From positions 1 through 64,000 of the forward strand of contig SCTA01000019.1 in the NCBI GenBank assembly GCA_004322275.1: 64,000 nt of DNA, written 5' to 3'. The position numbers and the translations under genes are program-made. The first letter of the stretch is position 1. Each line of letters starts with the position of its first letter. This stretch comes from a bacterium (lineage in GTDB: Bacteria; Desulfobacterota; Deferrisomatia; Deferrisomatales; BM512). Below, one piece after another: positions 42,498-53,324 of the stretch. The notes below the pieces were generated by a model. It made no database searches and was not told where the DNA came from. It saw only the letters and a list, made by a program, of their open reading frames with translations.

Positions 42498-43169
42498 ATG
42501 AGCAGGGAAAATGCACGGGAGATACTGCGCTGGGGAATAGAGAAGGCTGGCGGCCCCGTGGCCCTGGCCTGCTCTTTCAGCGCCGAGGACATAGTCGTTC
42601 TTGACTTTCTGGGTGAGGTTTCTCCGGGAGCAAAGGTCTTCGCGCTCGATACCGGAAGGCTCAACGAGGAGACCTACGAAACGGCGGAGAGTGTCCGCCA
42701 GCGCTTCGGCGTAAAAATAGACTGGTACTTTCCCGACCGCGAAGGTGTGGAAAAGCTGGAAGGTGAAAAAGGGCTCTATTCCTTTCGCGATTCCCTTGAA
42801 AACCGCCACGAGTGCTGCCGGATACGAAAAGTGGAGCCGCTGCGCAGGGCGCTTTCGGGTCTGGCGGGGTGGATAACGGGTCTTCGGCGCGAGCAGAGCG
42901 TAACCCGCACGGCGCTTGAACCTATAGAGGCCGACGAGGCGAACGGTGGAATTCTCAAAATAAACCCGCTGCTCGACTGGAGCTGGGAAGAGGTTCTGGA
43001 GTACGCGAAGGAAAAGAATCTGCCCGTGAACAGGCTCCACTCCAAAGGCTACCCCTCTATAGGCTGCGCCCCCTGCACCCGCGCGGTTGCGCCGGGCGAA
43101 CATTCACGCTCGGGCAGGTGGTGGTGGGAGAATCCGGAACACAGGGAATGCGGCCTGCACAGCCGCTGA
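42498..43169 (+). CDS. cysH: Assimilatory adenylylsulfate (APS) reductase, 4Fe-4S type
   Basis: The 223-residue enzyme reduces APS to sulfite and AMP. SFSAEDIVVLD (26-36) is the nucleotide-binding PP-loop-like segment. C106/C107 (HECCRIRKVEPL) and C190/C193 (GCAPCTR) bind the 4Fe-4S cluster that distinguishes APS from PAPS reductases. C218 in ECGLH is the catalytic cysteine. Use of APS agrees with the lack of a CysC kinase domain in the neighbouring CysN. ATG 42498 was chosen over 42468 for position relative to the promoter. Confidence 0.93.
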   Translation: MSRENAREILRWGIEKAGGPVALACSFSAEDIVVLDFLGEVSPGAKVFALDTGRLNEETYETAESVRQRFGVKIDWYFPDREGVEKLEGEKGLYSFRDSLENRHECCRIRKVEPLRRALSGLAGWITGLRREQSVTRTALEPIEADEANGGILKINPLLDWSWEEVLEYAKEKNLPVNRLHSKGYPSIGCAPCTRAVAPGEHSRSGRWWWENPEHRECGLHSR

Positions 43170-43185
43170 TGAGAGGATCAAGTCA

Positions 43186-44160
43186 ATGCCCATAGAAACC
43201 GGCCACAGGAAAAGAGTTTACGACAGCGTAGCGGGCCTCGTAGCCGACCGCGACAACCCGACCCCCTTGGTCCGCCTCGGAAAGCTCGGCGGCGGTCTCA
43301 TGGAATTATACGTGAAGTTGGAGAGCTATAACCCCTTCGGCTCCATCAAGGACCGCACCGCCTCCTATCTCCTCCGGGGGCTTCTGGAGCGCGGCGAACT
43401 GCCCAAAGGGAAGAAGATCGTCGAGCCGACCAGCGGCAACACGGGGATAGCGCTCGTGGCCCTGGCGAACCTCGAAGGTATCCCCTGCACGATTACGGTG
43501 CCCAGCGCCCTGCCCCAGGAAAAACTGGCGATATTGCGGATGCTTGGTGCGGAGGTCTGGCCCACCCCGGACGATCTTTGCCCAATAAACCATCCCAAGG
43601 ACGGGGCTATCGCGTTGGCGAAGTCGATGGTGACAGGCGAGCGCACCAAAGACCTCTACGTGATGCCCAACCAGTACGAGAACGAAGACAACGTGCGGGC
43701 GCACTACGAAACCACCGGCCCGGAGATCTGGGAACAGACGGGCGGGGAAATCACCCACTTTTTCGCCGGTTACGGCACCTGCGGAACCATCACCGGCGTA
43801 GGCAGATATCTAAAGGAGCAAAACCCCTCCGTCAGAATAATCGCCGTCGAGCCACAGAGAAACCACAAGCTCCCGGGCCTGAAGAACTTTCAGGAATCGA
43901 AAAAGCCCGACATCCTCGACGAAGCGGTCATCGACGAGGTGGTGGCGGTGAAGGACGAAGACGCCTACCGCACAGCTATAGAACTTGCGCGAAAGGAGAG
44001 CCTCCTTCTCGGCCCCTCCTCCGGCGCTATTGTCTGGGCCGCGCGTGAGTTCGCCGCGAAGGAAAAGGGGCTCGGCGTGGCGCTGTCGCCCGATTCCGCA
44101 TTCAAGTACATGAGTTTTTACGAAAAATGGCTGGAGGGAGAGGGACAGCCGCAAGGTTAG
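43186..44160 (+). CDS. cysK: PLP-dependent cysteine synthase family protein
   Basis: The 325-residue protein is a fold-type II PLP enzyme. K55 in FGSIKDRTAS is the PLP Schiff-base lysine, PTSGNTGIAL binds the cofactor phosphate region and substrate, and GYGTCGTITGVGRYLKEQNP is the glycine-rich phosphate loop. It probably makes cysteine from O-acetylserine (or a phospho form) and sulfide. ATG 43186 has GAGAGGAT upstream; a longer frame from 43087 overlaps cysH and is not conserved. Compared with standard CysK the N-terminal stretch is longer and cystathionine beta-synthase-like use is possible. Confidence 0.9.
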   Translation: MPIETGHRKRVYDSVAGLVADRDNPTPLVRLGKLGGGLMELYVKLESYNPFGSIKDRTASYLLRGLLERGELPKGKKIVEPTSGNTGIALVALANLEGIPCTITVPSALPQEKLAILRMLGAEVWPTPDDLCPINHPKDGAIALAKSMVTGERTKDLYVMPNQYENEDNVRAHYETTGPEIWEQTGGEITHFFAGYGTCGTITGVGRYLKEQNPSVRIIAVEPQRNHKLPGLKNFQESKKPDILDEAVIDEVVAVKDEDAYRTAIELARKESLLLGPSSGAIVWAAREFAAKEKGLGVALSPDSAFKYMSFYEKWLEGEGQPQG

Positions 44161-44192
44161 GCATGGCTTTGAAGCCGGAAGCAATGAAGAGT

Positions 44193-44297
44193 GAAATCAC
44201 TCCGGCAAACAATTTCGGATGAAGGGCAAGGAGTCCGAGAAACGACCCCCGGTAGATACTTCCGGGGGCAGGCATAGCCGAAAGAGGAAGCCGGACC
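44193..44297 (+). repeat. GTAG-core family repeat, copy e (degenerate)
   Basis: CGGCAAACAATTTCGG, then GAAGGGCAAGGAGTCCG, GAGAAACGAC and CGAAAGAGGAAGCCGGAC match the two ends of copy c (14880-15003). Its centre differs: it carries a CCCCCGG/CCGGGGG hairpin in place of the GTAG core. It occupies the cysK-cysD gap. Confidence 0.6.
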
Positions 44298-44315
44298 CCA
44301 TATAAGGAGAATATT

Positions 44316-45116
44316 TTGGACCATCTCGACGAACTGGAAAACCAATCCATCTACATCTTCCGCGAGGCTTACCGGAAGTTCGAGAACCTCGCGATGCTCT
44401 ATTCCATCGGCAAGGACTCGACGACAATGATCCATCTTGCGAGAAAGGCCTTCTTCGGAAGGATTCCCTTTCCGCTGGTTCACGTCGATACCACTTACAA
44501 GTACCCGGAGATGATCGCCTACCGCGACAGGATGGCGGGCGAATGGGAAGCAAACCTGATCGTAGGCAAGAACGAGGAGGCGATAAAGGCCGGGATGGGG
44601 CCGGAGAAGGGTCGGCTGGTCTGCTGCGAAGCCCTGAAAACTCAGGGACTGTCGAAAGTAATCGACGAGCACGGTTACAAGGGGCTTTTTCTCGGCATCC
44701 GCAGGGACGAGGAGGGAAGCAGGGCCAAGGAGAGAGTCTTCTCACCCCGCGACAAGAACTTCGAGTGGGCCTACAAGGACCAGCCGCCGGAGCTCTGGGA
44801 CCAGTTCAACACCAGTTTCAGGGAAGACACCCACATCCGCATACATCCGATACTCGGGTGGACCGAACTGAACGTCTGGGAATACATCCAGCGGGAAAAG
44901 ATAGAGATATGCCCCCTCTATTTCGCCAGGGAGGGCAAGCGGTTCCGCTCGCTGGGCTGCATGCCCTGCACCGGCCCGATAATCTCGGACGCCGACAGCG
45001 TGGAGAAGATTATAGAGGAACTGAAGACCCTCAGGACCCCCGAGCGCGCCGGGCGAGCGCAGGATCAGGAGAACGCTTACGCTATGCAGAAATTACGGGC
45101 TAAGGGGTACATGTAA
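44316..45116 (+). CDS. cysD: Sulfate adenylyltransferase small subunit
   Basis: CysD is the ATP sulfurylase subunit that forms APS from sulfate and ATP. The 266-residue protein has the PP-loop-like [36 protein letters not shown], and the end motif [11 protein letters not shown]. The start is TTG 44316 with AAGGAG upstream. Its stop overlaps the cysN start (TAATG). Confidence 0.95.
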   Translation: MDHLDELENQSIYIFREAYRKFENLAMLYSIGKDSTTMIHLARKAFFGRIPFPLVHVDTTYKYPEMIAYRDRMAGEWEANLIVGKNEEAIKAGMGPEKGRLVCCEALKTQGLSKVIDEHGYKGLFLGIRRDEEGSRAKERVFSPRDKNFEWAYKDQPPELWDQFNTSFREDTHIRIHPILGWTELNVWEYIQREKIEICPLYFAREGKRFRSLGCMPCTGPIISDADSVEKIIEELKTLRTPERAGRAQDQENAYAMQKLRAKGYM

Positions 45117-46675
45117 TGAGTCAGAAAGACACTTTAAAGATAGTTATCGTCGGCCACGTGGACCACGGAAAGTCCACCCTCATAGGCCGCCTCTTCTTCG
45201 ATACCGGCTCTATACCGGAGGTTCGCTACCGGGAGATTGAGGAGCTTTGCAAGCGTCAGGGACGCAGCTTCGAGTTCGCCTACCTGATGGACGCGCTCGA
45301 AGAGGAGCGCGACCAGAACGTTACCATCGATACCGCCCAGACCTTCTTCAAGACCAAAAAGCGCCCCTACGTCATCATCGACGCGCCGGGCCACCGCGAG
45401 TTTCTTAAGAACATGATCACCGGCGCGGCCAGCGCCGACGCCGCGATACTCCTTCTGGACGGCGTCGAGGGAGTGCGCGAGCAGACTCGCCGCCACGCCT
45501 ACATGCTCTCCCTTCTGGGCATCCGGCAGGTGATCGTCGCCGTAAACAAGCTGGACATGGCCGGGTACAGCCAAAGGGTCTTTCAGGCGGCTTCCAACGA
45601 CATCCTGGCCTTTCTCCACCCCCTCGGCATCGTTCCCTCCTACATAATCCCCATCTCCGCGAGCGAGGGGGAGAACATAGCCAAAAGCCTCGGCAAGACC
45701 CCGTGGTACGAGGGGCCTTCGATCCTGGATGCGCTCGACAACTTCAAGAACGTCAGGGACGAGGAGGGTATGGATTTTCGCTTCCCGGTGCAGGACGTCT
45801 ACAAGTTCGACGGCTACCGCCGCTACGCCGGAAGAATAGAGACCGGCTCCATAGCCGTCGGCGACGAGGTGGTTTTCACCCCCTCCGGCAGGAGAACCGC
45901 GGTAAAGTCCATCGAAAAGTGGCAAAAGCCGGACATTCAAAAAGCCGGGGCGGGCGAATGCGTCGGGCTGACCTTCGAGGACGAGGTTTTCGTCGAGCGC
46001 GGCGAGGTGCTGGCGCGCTACGGCCTTGCCCCAACCCCCGCCGACGAGCTTCGCGCCAGCGTCTTCTGGCTCTCGAACAACCCTCTGGAGAAGGGGAAAA
46101 GCTACAAGCTGAAGCTCGCCACCGTCGAGGTGGACGCGACCCTCGTAGACATAGAGGAGAGGTTCAACTCCTCCTCGCTGGAGATTATCGAACGCCACGC
46201 AAGGCAGCTTGAGACAACCGAAGCGGGCAACGTAATCTTCTCCCTTAAAAAGCCGATTGCAGCCGAAACCTACGTGGAAAACGCCCGCCTTGGCCGCTTC
46301 GTGCTGGAGGACGGAATGATAATCGGCGGAGGAGGCATTATAAGAGAAGTCCGCTCCGCCGAGGGAACTCCGGTGCGGCTGCTGAGCCTTGACGAGCGCC
46401 TAGCGACCGAGCCGGACGGCAATCAGGTAGACCTGACGAACCTCTACGGCGAGGTCAAATTCGCGGTGACCCCCCATTTTTTAAGTCTGCTCGCGAAGGG
46501 CGACCGCGTTCTCTTCCGCCTCCGGGACGCCTCCCAGATCGGGCCTGTCGCCCTTCTCGCCTTTGAAAACAACCTTGGCTTCACCTTCCGCCGTGAAAGG
46601 GACGAAGTTTCGGTGGTCTTCTACCGCGAAAAAGCCGCTTCCCCGGTTCCGGCTTCCGGCGAGCCGGTGATCTGA
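45116..46675 (+). CDS. cysN: Sulfate adenylyltransferase GTPase subunit
   Basis: CysN couples GTP hydrolysis to APS synthesis. The 519-residue protein has EF-Tu-type motifs GHVDHGKST (12-20), [12 protein letters not shown] and NKLDM, followed by EF-Tu-like barrels. There is no CysC (APS kinase) domain, which fits an APS-reducing pathway. The C terminus overlaps the larE start by one base. Confidence 0.95.
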   Translation: MSQKDTLKIVIVGHVDHGKSTLIGRLFFDTGSIPEVRYREIEELCKRQGRSFEFAYLMDALEEERDQNVTIDTAQTFFKTKKRPYVIIDAPGHREFLKNMITGAASADAAILLLDGVEGVREQTRRHAYMLSLLGIRQVIVAVNKLDMAGYSQRVFQAASNDILAFLHPLGIVPSYIIPISASEGENIAKSLGKTPWYEGPSILDALDNFKNVRDEEGMDFRFPVQDVYKFDGYRRYAGRIETGSIAVGDEVVFTPSGRRTAVKSIEKWQKPDIQKAGAGECVGLTFEDEVFVERGEVLARYGLAPTPADELRASVFWLSNNPLEKGKSYKLKLATVEVDATLVDIEERFNSSSLEIIERHARQLETTEAGNVIFSLKKPIAAETYVENARLGRFVLEDGMIIGGGGIIREVRSAEGTPVRLLSLDERLATEPDGNQVDLTNLYGEVKFAVTPHFLSLLAKGDRVLFRLRDASQIGPVALLAFENNLGFTFRRERDEVSVVFYREKAASPVPASGEPVI

Positions 46676-47496
46676 TGAACGCCGGGCTCGGGGAAAAAGA
46701 AATCCGTCTCAGGGAGATATTGAAGGAGATGGGAAGCTGCGCCGTCGCCCTCTCCGGCGGGGCGGATTCGACCCTTCTCCTCGCGGCGGCGGTGGAAGCC
46801 CTCGGCAATAAGGTTCTCGCCGTCACGGCGCGCTCCTCCACCTTCCCCGAGCGCGAGATCGCCTCGGCCCTGGAGCTTTCAAAAGCGCTCGGAGCCCGTC
46901 ACCGGATAATCCTCTCGGAAGAGTTGGATATAGCGGGTTTTGCCGAAAACCCCCCCGACAGGTGCTACTACTGCAAGGGCGAGCTTTTCAGAAAACTTCG
47001 GGAGGTGGCGAAGGAGGAGGGGCTTTCCTTCGTCGCGGAGGGGAGCAACGTAGACGACCTCGGAGATTACCGCCCGGGCCGCCGCGCCCTGAAAGAGCAC
47101 GGCATAAGGAGCCCGCTGGAAGAGGCCGGGTTGACCAAGGCCGAGGTCAGGGAGCTTTCACGCCGGAGGGGCCTCCCCACGTGGGACAGGCCCGCGATGG
47201 CCTGCCTCGCTTCCCGCTTCCCCTACGGCACCTCCATCACCCGCGAAAAGCTTTCTCAGGTGGACAGGGCCGAGGAGTCCCTTCGCGGACTCGGCCTTCG
47301 CGAGGTAAGGGTGCGCCACCACGGCGAAACGGCCCGGATAGAGGTGGGTGGAAGGGAAGTGGCGAAAGTGGCGCTTGTGATGAGAGAGGAGGTCGTCCAA
47401 CTGGTGAAAAAGGCCGGCTTCTCCTACGTCGCCCTAGACCTCGAAGGCTACCGCACCGGGTCGATGAACGAACCTCTCCGGTTTAAAAGCGTTTAA
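46675..47496 (+). CDS. larE: LarE-type ATP-dependent sulfur transferase
   Basis: The 273-residue protein belongs to the LarE/PP-loop family: ALSGGADSTLL (25-35) binds ATP, and C177 in AMACLASRFPYGT corresponds to the sacrificial cysteine of L. plantarum LarE that donates sulfur to the Ni-pincer cofactor. C97 and C100 (RCYYCKG) are additional cysteines. Three cysteines together could bind an Fe-S cluster as proposed for some LarE proteins. No larA, larB or larC is in the window, and the gene is fused by overlap to the end of cysDN, so a sulfur-assimilation-linked role is inferred. Confidence 0.87.
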   Translation: MNAGLGEKEIRLREILKEMGSCAVALSGGADSTLLLAAAVEALGNKVLAVTARSSTFPEREIASALELSKALGARHRIILSEELDIAGFAENPPDRCYYCKGELFRKLREVAKEEGLSFVAEGSNVDDLGDYRPGRRALKEHGIRSPLEEAGLTKAEVRELSRRRGLPTWDRPAMACLASRFPYGTSITREKLSQVDRAEESLRGLGLREVRVRHHGETARIEVGGREVAKVALVMREEVVQLVKKAGFSYVALDLEGYRTGSMNEPLRFKSV

Positions 47497-47518
47497 CCGT
47501 TCCCGGCATGCCGTATAA

Positions 47519-47553
47519 GAAAGGGCCGCCCCCGATGGGACGGCCCTTTTTAG
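47519..47553. terminator. Bidirectional terminator between larE and ppdK
   Basis: AAAGGGCCG and CGGCCCTTT pair and are followed by T on the right (A on the left), between convergent genes. Confidence 0.85.
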
Positions 47554-47572
47554 TTATGGCTTGAAGGTTGTG

Positions 47573-50281
47573 CTACTTTTCGTTGAGGGCGGCCTGGGCC
47601 GCCGCGAGGCGGGCTATCGGCACACGAAAGGGGCTGCAGGAGACGTAATCGAGCCCGGTCTTGTGGCAGAAGGTTATGGAGTCCGGGTCGCCGCCGTGCT
47701 CGCCGCAGATTCCGACCTTGAGGTTGGGCCGCACCGCGCGCCCCTTCTTCGTCGCCATGTCAACGAGCTGACCTACGCCCGCCGTGTCGAGCGATTCAAA
47801 GGGGTCTTTTGCGTAGATGCCCTTCTGGAGGTAGGTCGGGAGGAAGGTGCCCGCGTCGTCGCGGCTAAAGCCGCAGGTCATCTGGGTGAGGTCGTTGGTG
47901 CCGAAGGAGAAGAATTCCGCCTCGGCGGCTATCTCGTTGGCGGTGAGGGCGGCTCTTGGCACCTCGATCATCGTGCCGACGAGGAAGTTGAGCACCTTTA
48001 TGCCCCGCTCCTGCATGACCTTCTCCGCGGTTTCCATGATTATGTTCTTCTGATCGGTGAATTCCTTGACGTTGCCGACGAGCGGCACCATTATCTCGGG
48101 CCGGGCGTCGATACCCTCTTTTTTCAGGTCGGCGGCGGCTTCGAGGATGGCGCGGGCCTGCATGCGGGTCACCTCGGGGTAGCTTATGCCGAGCCTGCAT
48201 CCTCTGTGGCCGAGCATCGGGTTAAGCTCGTGGAGCTGGGCGATGCGGGCGCTGACGTAGCCCACGTCCTTGCCCATCGTCTTCGCCAGTTCCTCTATGA
48301 GGGCGGCATCGTTGGGCATGAACTCGTGGAGGGGCGGGTCGAGGAGGCGGATGGTTACGGGGAGCCCTTCCATCGCCTTGAGGATGCCGTAGAAGTCGGA
48401 GCGCTGGTAGGGAAGGAGCTTGGCGATAGCCTTTTCGCGGTCCTCCACCGTCTCTGAAAGTATCATTTCGCGCATCGAGCGGATGCGCTCTTCGCCGAAA
48501 AACATGTGCTCGGTGCGGGTGAGGCCGATTCCCTTCGCGCCGAAGCGGCGGGCGAGGGCGGCGTCTGCCGGGCTGTCGGCGTTGGTGCGGACTCCGAGGC
48601 GCTTGGCGTCGTCGCACCACGCGAGGAAGGAGCGGAGAAGCTCGTTCTTCTCGGGGTCGATGAGGATGAGGGGCAGCTCTCCGGCGTAAATCGCGCCCTT
48701 GGTGCCGTTGACGGTGATTGTGTCGCCCTCGCGAAGGACGATTCCGCCCACGGTGACGGTGCCCGCGGCCATGTCGATGTCGAGCGCGCCGCAGCCGACC
48801 ACGCAGGTCTTGCCCCAGCCGCGCGCGACAAGCGCCGCGTGAGAGGTCATGCCGCCCTTGGCGGTGACGATGGCTTGGGCTACGTGCATGCCGTGTACGT
48901 CTTCGGGGCTGGTCTCGGCGCGGACGAGGACTACCTTTTCGCCTTTGTCGCCAAGCTCCTGCGCCTTGTCGGCGGTGAGGACTATCTTGCCGACGCCGCC
49001 TCCGGGGCCCGCCGGGAGGCCGATGCAAAGGGAGGTGGCTTCCTTTTCGGCTTCGGCGGAGACCATCGGATGCAAAAGCTCGTCAAGCTGCGTGGGCTTG
49101 ACGCGCATTATCGCTTCGTTGCGGGTGATGAGCCCTTCGCCCTCCATCTCGACGGCGATGCGCAGCGCGGCGGGGCCGTTGCGCTTGGCGTTGCGGGTCT
49201 GGAGCATCCAGAGGCGGCCCTCCTGGATGGTGAACTCTATGTCCTGCATGTCGCGGTAGTGGGCTTCGAGCTTGTTTCTGATGTCAACAAGCGCCCCGTA
49301 AAGCTCGGGGCTTTTGGCTTCGAGGGTGGGCAGATCCTTGTTCGCGTGGTTTATGGAGTGGCTGTTGAGGGCGTAGGGGGTGCGGATGCCCGCGACCACG
49401 TCCTCGCCCTGCGCGTTTGAGAGCCACTCGCCGTAGAATTCGTTCTCGCCGGTGGCGGGGTTTCTTGTAAAGGCGACGCCGGTGGCGGAGGAATCCCCCA
49501 TGTTGCCGAAGACCATCGCCTGCACGTTTACGGCGGTGCCCCATTCGTCGGGAATCCCCTCTATCCTCCTGTAGCTTACGGCGCGCCTGCCGTTCCAGGA
49601 GTGGAAGACCGCGCCTACGGCGCCCCAGAGCTGCTCCCAGGGTTCGTCGGGAAAGGGCTTGCCGAGCACCTCCCTGACCTTATCCTTGAAATCCACGCAG
49701 AGCTTCTTTAGCTCGTCGGCGGAGATGTCGGAGTCGTACTTGTACCCTTTGGCCTTCTTTACGCCGTCCATTATGTGCTCTAGCTGGTGGCGGATGCCGT
49801 TGCCGTCTTCCGTCTCGACTCCGGCGGCCTTTTCCATGACGACGTCGGAGTACATCATGATGAGCCTGCGGTAGGCGTCGTAGACGAACCGCTCGTTATG
49901 GGTCTTGGCGACGAGGCCGGGAATGGTTGCGGAGCAAAGGCCCACGTTGAGGACAGTCTCCATCATGCCGGGCATCGAGCTGCGCGCGCCGGAACGGACG
50001 GAGGCGAGGAGGGGATTTTTCGGGTCGCCGAAGGTCGCCCCCATCACTTGCCCCATGTAATCCACCGCCGCGGTCACCGAAGCCTTGAGAGTGGCGGGAT
50101 AGGTGCCGTCATGCTCCTGATAGTAGGTGCATACTGCCGTTGAAATCGTGAAACCGGCGGGCACGGGAACGCCTATCTGGCACATTTCCGCCAGATTCGC
50201 GCCCTTGCCGCCGAGCAGTTCTTTCATCCCGGCGTTGCCCTCGGCCTCTCCCGCGCCGAAAGTGTAAACGTACTTTGTCAT
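47573..50281 (-). CDS. ppdK: Pyruvate, phosphate dikinase
   Basis: PPDK interconverts pyruvate, ATP and phosphate with PEP, AMP and pyrophosphate. The 902-residue protein has the N-terminal ATP-grasp domain (GKGANLAEM near the start), the phosphohistidine domain with KGGMTSHAALVARGWGKTCVVG, and the C-terminal PEP/pyruvate barrel ending with GICGEHGGD and YVSCSPFRVPIARLAAAQ. Length is standard. In anaerobes it often works gluconeogenically or in CO2-fixing metabolism. Confidence 0.96.
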   Translation of the reverse strand: MTKYVYTFGAGEAEGNAGMKELLGGKGANLAEMCQIGVPVPAGFTISTAVCTYYQEHDGTYPATLKASVTAAVDYMGQVMGATFGDPKNPLLASVRSGARSSMPGMMETVLNVGLCSATIPGLVAKTHNERFVYDAYRRLIMMYSDVVMEKAAGVETEDGNGIRHQLEHIMDGVKKAKGYKYDSDISADELKKLCVDFKDKVREVLGKPFPDEPWEQLWGAVGAVFHSWNGRRAVSYRRIEGIPDEWGTAVNVQAMVFGNMGDSSATGVAFTRNPATGENEFYGEWLSNAQGEDVVAGIRTPYALNSHSINHANKDLPTLEAKSPELYGALVDIRNKLEAHYRDMQDIEFTIQEGRLWMLQTRNAKRNGPAALRIAVEMEGEGLITRNEAIMRVKPTQLDELLHPMVSAEAEKEATSLCIGLPAGPGGGVGKIVLTADKAQELGDKGEKVVLVRAETSPEDVHGMHVAQAIVTAKGGMTSHAALVARGWGKTCVVGCGALDIDMAAGTVTVGGIVLREGDTITVNGTKGAIYAGELPLILIDPEKNELLRSFLAWCDDAKRLGVRTNADSPADAALARRFGAKGIGLTRTEHMFFGEERIRSMREMILSETVEDREKAIAKLLPYQRSDFYGILKAMEGLPVTIRLLDPPLHEFMPNDAALIEELAKTMGKDVGYVSARIAQLHELNPMLGHRGCRLGISYPEVTRMQARAILEAAADLKKEGIDARPEIMVPLVGNVKEFTDQKNIIMETAEKVMQERGIKVLNFLVGTMIEVPRAALTANEIAAEAEFFSFGTNDLTQMTCGFSRDDAGTFLPTYLQKGIYAKDPFESLDTAGVGQLVDMATKKGRAVRPNLKVGICGEHGGDPDSITFCHKTGLDYVSCSPFRVPIARLAAAQAALNEK

Positions 50282-50328
50282 GATCCCTCCTTGTCCCCAA
50301 ATATGTCAGCCGAGAGAGTTCGCCCCTC

Positions 50329-52404
50329 TCAGGCGCCTGTAATTCTCGTGAAATCGGCGACCCTGCCGAAGATGGCCGTCACCTTGCCCAGAATGGCCAC
50401 GCGGTTGTTCTTCAGAGCCTCGTCTTCGGCCATGACCATGACGCCGTCGAAAAAGCCGTCAACCGCGCCCTTGAGCTTCGCGGCCTGGGTGAAGAGGCCG
50501 ATATAATCGTGCGAGGCCACGCAGGCGTCCATGTTCGCATGGACGGCGTTGTAGGCGTCCCAGAGCTCGCCTTCCGCCTTGTCCTGGAAGAGCGCCGGGT
50601 TGACCTCGGCCTTCGCCTCTATCTTCTTTAGGATGTTCGCGGCGCGCTTGAAGGTGCCCGCGAGGGCTGCGAACTCGCCGCGCTTCTTGAATTCCTCTAT
50701 CGCCTCGACCCTCGCCTTTACGTCGAGCGGGTCGTCGAAACCGGCGTCGAGGACCGCGGCGACGGCGTCGCCTGCGTAACCCGCCTCGGTCAGTATCACT
50801 TCGAGACGGCCCTTGAAGAATTCGAGAACGTCTTTTTTGACCTCCTCGCACTTTCTGGTGAGCTTCGCCGAAAGCCGGTCGAGGGCGAGGTCCACCAGCC
50901 ACTCTATGGAGAGCCTGTACCCCTTTTCCATCATTATTCTCAGAATTCCGATGGTCTGCCTTCTAAGGGCGTAGGGGTCGGCGGAACCGGAGGGGATCAG
51001 CCCCACTCCGAAACAGCCCGCTATGGTGTCGATCTTGTCGCCGATGGAGACGCAGTCCGCCTCGGGGGTCGAGGGAAGAGCGCTTCCGGCCTGTACCGGC
51101 AGGTAGTGCTCGTGGATGGCTTTCGCAACCAGAGGGTCTTCCCCGGCGCGCAGGGCGTACTGCCTTCCCACTATTCCCTGAAGCTCCGGGAACTCGTAGA
51201 CCATCTTGGTGCAGAGGTCCGCCTTGCAAAGGTGGGCGATTCTTCTGACCTTCTCCGCGGAGGAGGGGCAGAGCTTTTTGGAAAGCTCGCCCGCTATCGC
51301 GGTGAAGCGCTCCACCTTTTCCCAGCTGGTGCCGAGCTTCAACTGGAAGACAACCCTCTTCAGTTCCTCGGCGTGCTCGGCGAGGGATATCTTCTGGTCC
51401 TCGACGAAGAAGAAGCTGGCGTCGGAGAGGCGGGCGCGAAGCACCCTCTCGTTGCCCTTCGCCACCACCGAAAGGTCGCGCGCGGCGGTGTTGGAGACCG
51501 TGACGAAGTGGTTGAGGAGACTCCCCTCCGCGTCGGTCACGGCGAAGTATTTCTGGTGGGTTTTCATCGACAAAATCAGAAGCTCGCGGGGGAGTTCGAG
51601 GTAGTGCGGCTCGAAGCTTCCCGTCACGGCCACGGGCTTTTCGACGAGAAAGGTAATGGTGTCGAGAAGCTCGGGGTCGAGAAGCACCTGCCCGCCGACC
51701 TTCTGCGCCGCCTTCGCGACCTCCTTGGCGATTATCGCCTTTCTCTCCTCCTGCGCGAGGACGACTCCGGCGTCGCGAAGCTTTCTGAAATAGTCCTGCG
51801 CGTCCATCACCTCAAAAGTTCCGGTGGAGTGAAAGCGGTGCCCCATCACCGAGCGGCCCGACTTTACCCCTGCGTACTCGAAATCGATTACGTCGCCGTC
51901 GAGAAGCGCCAGTATCCAGTGTATCGGACGGGCGAAGGCGGTCTCGCCGGAGCCCCAGCGCATCGATTTGCGGAAGGGAATCTTCGACATCCACCTGGGA
52001 AGCTCGTCGCGGAGGAGCGCGGAGGTCTCCCGCCCCTTGAGAGTCTTTTTGACCGCGATGTACTCGCCCTTGTCGGTCTTGACGCGGAGGAGGTCTGCGG
52101 GAGTCGCGCCTTTCGAGCGGGCGAAACCCTCGCCTGCCTTGGTGAGGTTTCCGGCCGCGTCGAAGGCGACGGTTATCGAGGGCCCCATCAACTCTTCGAC
52201 GATGTCGGGCTGTTCGAGCCCCATGCCGGTAATGTGGAGGGTCATCCTGCGCGGGGTGCCGTAGACGTGAATCTCGTCGAAGGGTACGCGGGCCGCGCCC
52301 AGGTTCTGGCGCGCAAGCGCTTCCAGAGCGTCGAGAGCCAGGGGCACGAATCCCGCCGGAATCTCTTCTGTTCCTATCTCGAAAATAAGCTCGCCGGTCT
52401 TCAT
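50329..52404 (-). CDS. glyS: Glycyl-tRNA synthetase beta subunit
   Basis: This subunit carries tRNA-binding parts of the heterotetrameric bacterial GlyRS. The 691-residue protein starts [19 protein letters not shown], has the HD-like region MSRMV-type substitution around [12 protein letters not shown] and KTHQKYFAV, and a C-terminal tRNA-binding region ([15 protein letters not shown]). It is overlapped by glyQ at its start. Confidence 0.95.
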   Translation of the reverse strand: MKTGELIFEIGTEEIPAGFVPLALDALEALARQNLGAARVPFDEIHVYGTPRRMTLHITGMGLEQPDIVEELMGPSITVAFDAAGNLTKAGEGFARSKGATPADLLRVKTDKGEYIAVKKTLKGRETSALLRDELPRWMSKIPFRKSMRWGSGETAFARPIHWILALLDGDVIDFEYAGVKSGRSVMGHRFHSTGTFEVMDAQDYFRKLRDAGVVLAQEERKAIIAKEVAKAAQKVGGQVLLDPELLDTITFLVEKPVAVTGSFEPHYLELPRELLILSMKTHQKYFAVTDAEGSLLNHFVTVSNTAARDLSVVAKGNERVLRARLSDASFFFVEDQKISLAEHAEELKRVVFQLKLGTSWEKVERFTAIAGELSKKLCPSSAEKVRRIAHLCKADLCTKMVYEFPELQGIVGRQYALRAGEDPLVAKAIHEHYLPVQAGSALPSTPEADCVSIGDKIDTIAGCFGVGLIPSGSADPYALRRQTIGILRIMMEKGYRLSIEWLVDLALDRLSAKLTRKCEEVKKDVLEFFKGRLEVILTEAGYAGDAVAAVLDAGFDDPLDVKARVEAIEEFKKRGEFAALAGTFKRAANILKKIEAKAEVNPALFQDKAEGELWDAYNAVHANMDACVASHDYIGLFTQAAKLKGAVDGFFDGVMVMAEDEALKNNRVAILGKVTAIFGRVADFTRITGA

Positions 52405-53285
52405 TTCGCTGCTCCCTCACCCTTGATAAGCGGGTATCCCATCGCTTCTCTCTGCGCCGCGTAGGCCAGCGCCGCCATTCTGGCGAGGTCGCGGACCCTG
52501 CCGATGAAGCGGGTGCGCTCGGTGACGCTTATCGCGCCCCGGGCGTCGAGAAGGTTGAAGGTGTGGGAGCACTTGAGGGTGTAATCGTAGCCGGGAAGGA
52601 CCAGCCCCTTTTCGAGGAGCCTTCTGGCCTCGGCCTCGTACATGTCCATGAGCTTGAAGAGCATCGAGGCGTCGGACTCGTCGAAGTTGTAGGTCGAGCC
52701 CTCGACCTCGCCCTGATGGTGAACCTGGCCGTATTTTATGCCCCTGGTCCATTCGAGGTCGTAGACGTTGTCCACGCCCTGGAGGTACATGGCGATGCGC
52801 TCGATGCCGTAGGTTATCTCACCGCTCACCGGCTTGCAGTCGAGACCTCCGGCCTGCTGGAAGTAGGTGAACTGGGTTATCTCCATGCCGTCGAGCCAGA
52901 CCTCCCAGCCAAGCCCCCATGCGCCGAGGGTGGGGGACTCCCAGTCGTCCTCCACGAAACGGATATCGTGGTCCAGAGGATCGACCCCGAGAGCGCGCAA
53001 ACTGTCCAGATACTGCTCAAGGATGTCGTCGGGGGAAGGCTTCAGTATGACCTGATACTGGTAATAGTGCTGGAGGCGGTTGGGGTTTTGCCCATAGCGG
53101 CCGTCGGTCGGCCTTCTGGAAGGCTCGACGTAAGCCACGTTCCACGGCTCCGGCCCAAGGCAGCGCAAAAAGGTGTGCGGGTTCATCGTACCCGCGCCGA
53201 CCTCTATGTCGTAGGGCTGCGCGATTATGCATCCCTTTTGGGCCCAGAATTCCTGGAGCGTCAGGATTACTTCCTGAAAGGTCAT
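52401..53285 (-). CDS. glyQ: Glycyl-tRNA synthetase alpha subunit
   Basis: The 294-residue alpha subunit holds the class II catalytic site. It shows the family opening [62 protein letters not shown], and [16 protein letters not shown]. It overlaps glyS by four bases, so the subunits are made in balance. The 53286-53583 gap upstream is filled by repeat copy f. Confidence 0.96.
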   Translation of the reverse strand: MTFQEVILTLQEFWAQKGCIIAQPYDIEVGAGTMNPHTFLRCLGPEPWNVAYVEPSRRPTDGRYGQNPNRLQHYYQYQVILKPSPDDILEQYLDSLRALGVDPLDHDIRFVEDDWESPTLGAWGLGWEVWLDGMEITQFTYFQQAGGLDCKPVSGEITYGIERIAMYLQGVDNVYDLEWTRGIKYGQVHHQGEVEGSTYNFDESDASMLFKLMDMYEAEARRLLEKGLVLPGYDYTLKCSHTFNLLDARGAISVTERTRFIGRVRDLARMAALAYAAQREAMGYPLIKGEGAAK

Positions 53286-53324
53286 ACCATTCTCCTTTAA
53301 TAAATACTTCTCCGTGCCCCGACC

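Noticed and set aside
45116-46675. CysNC fusion with APS kinase
   Set aside because: The protein ends after the EF-Tu-like barrels and APS reductase carries the CC/CxxC cluster motif; no kinase domain is seen.
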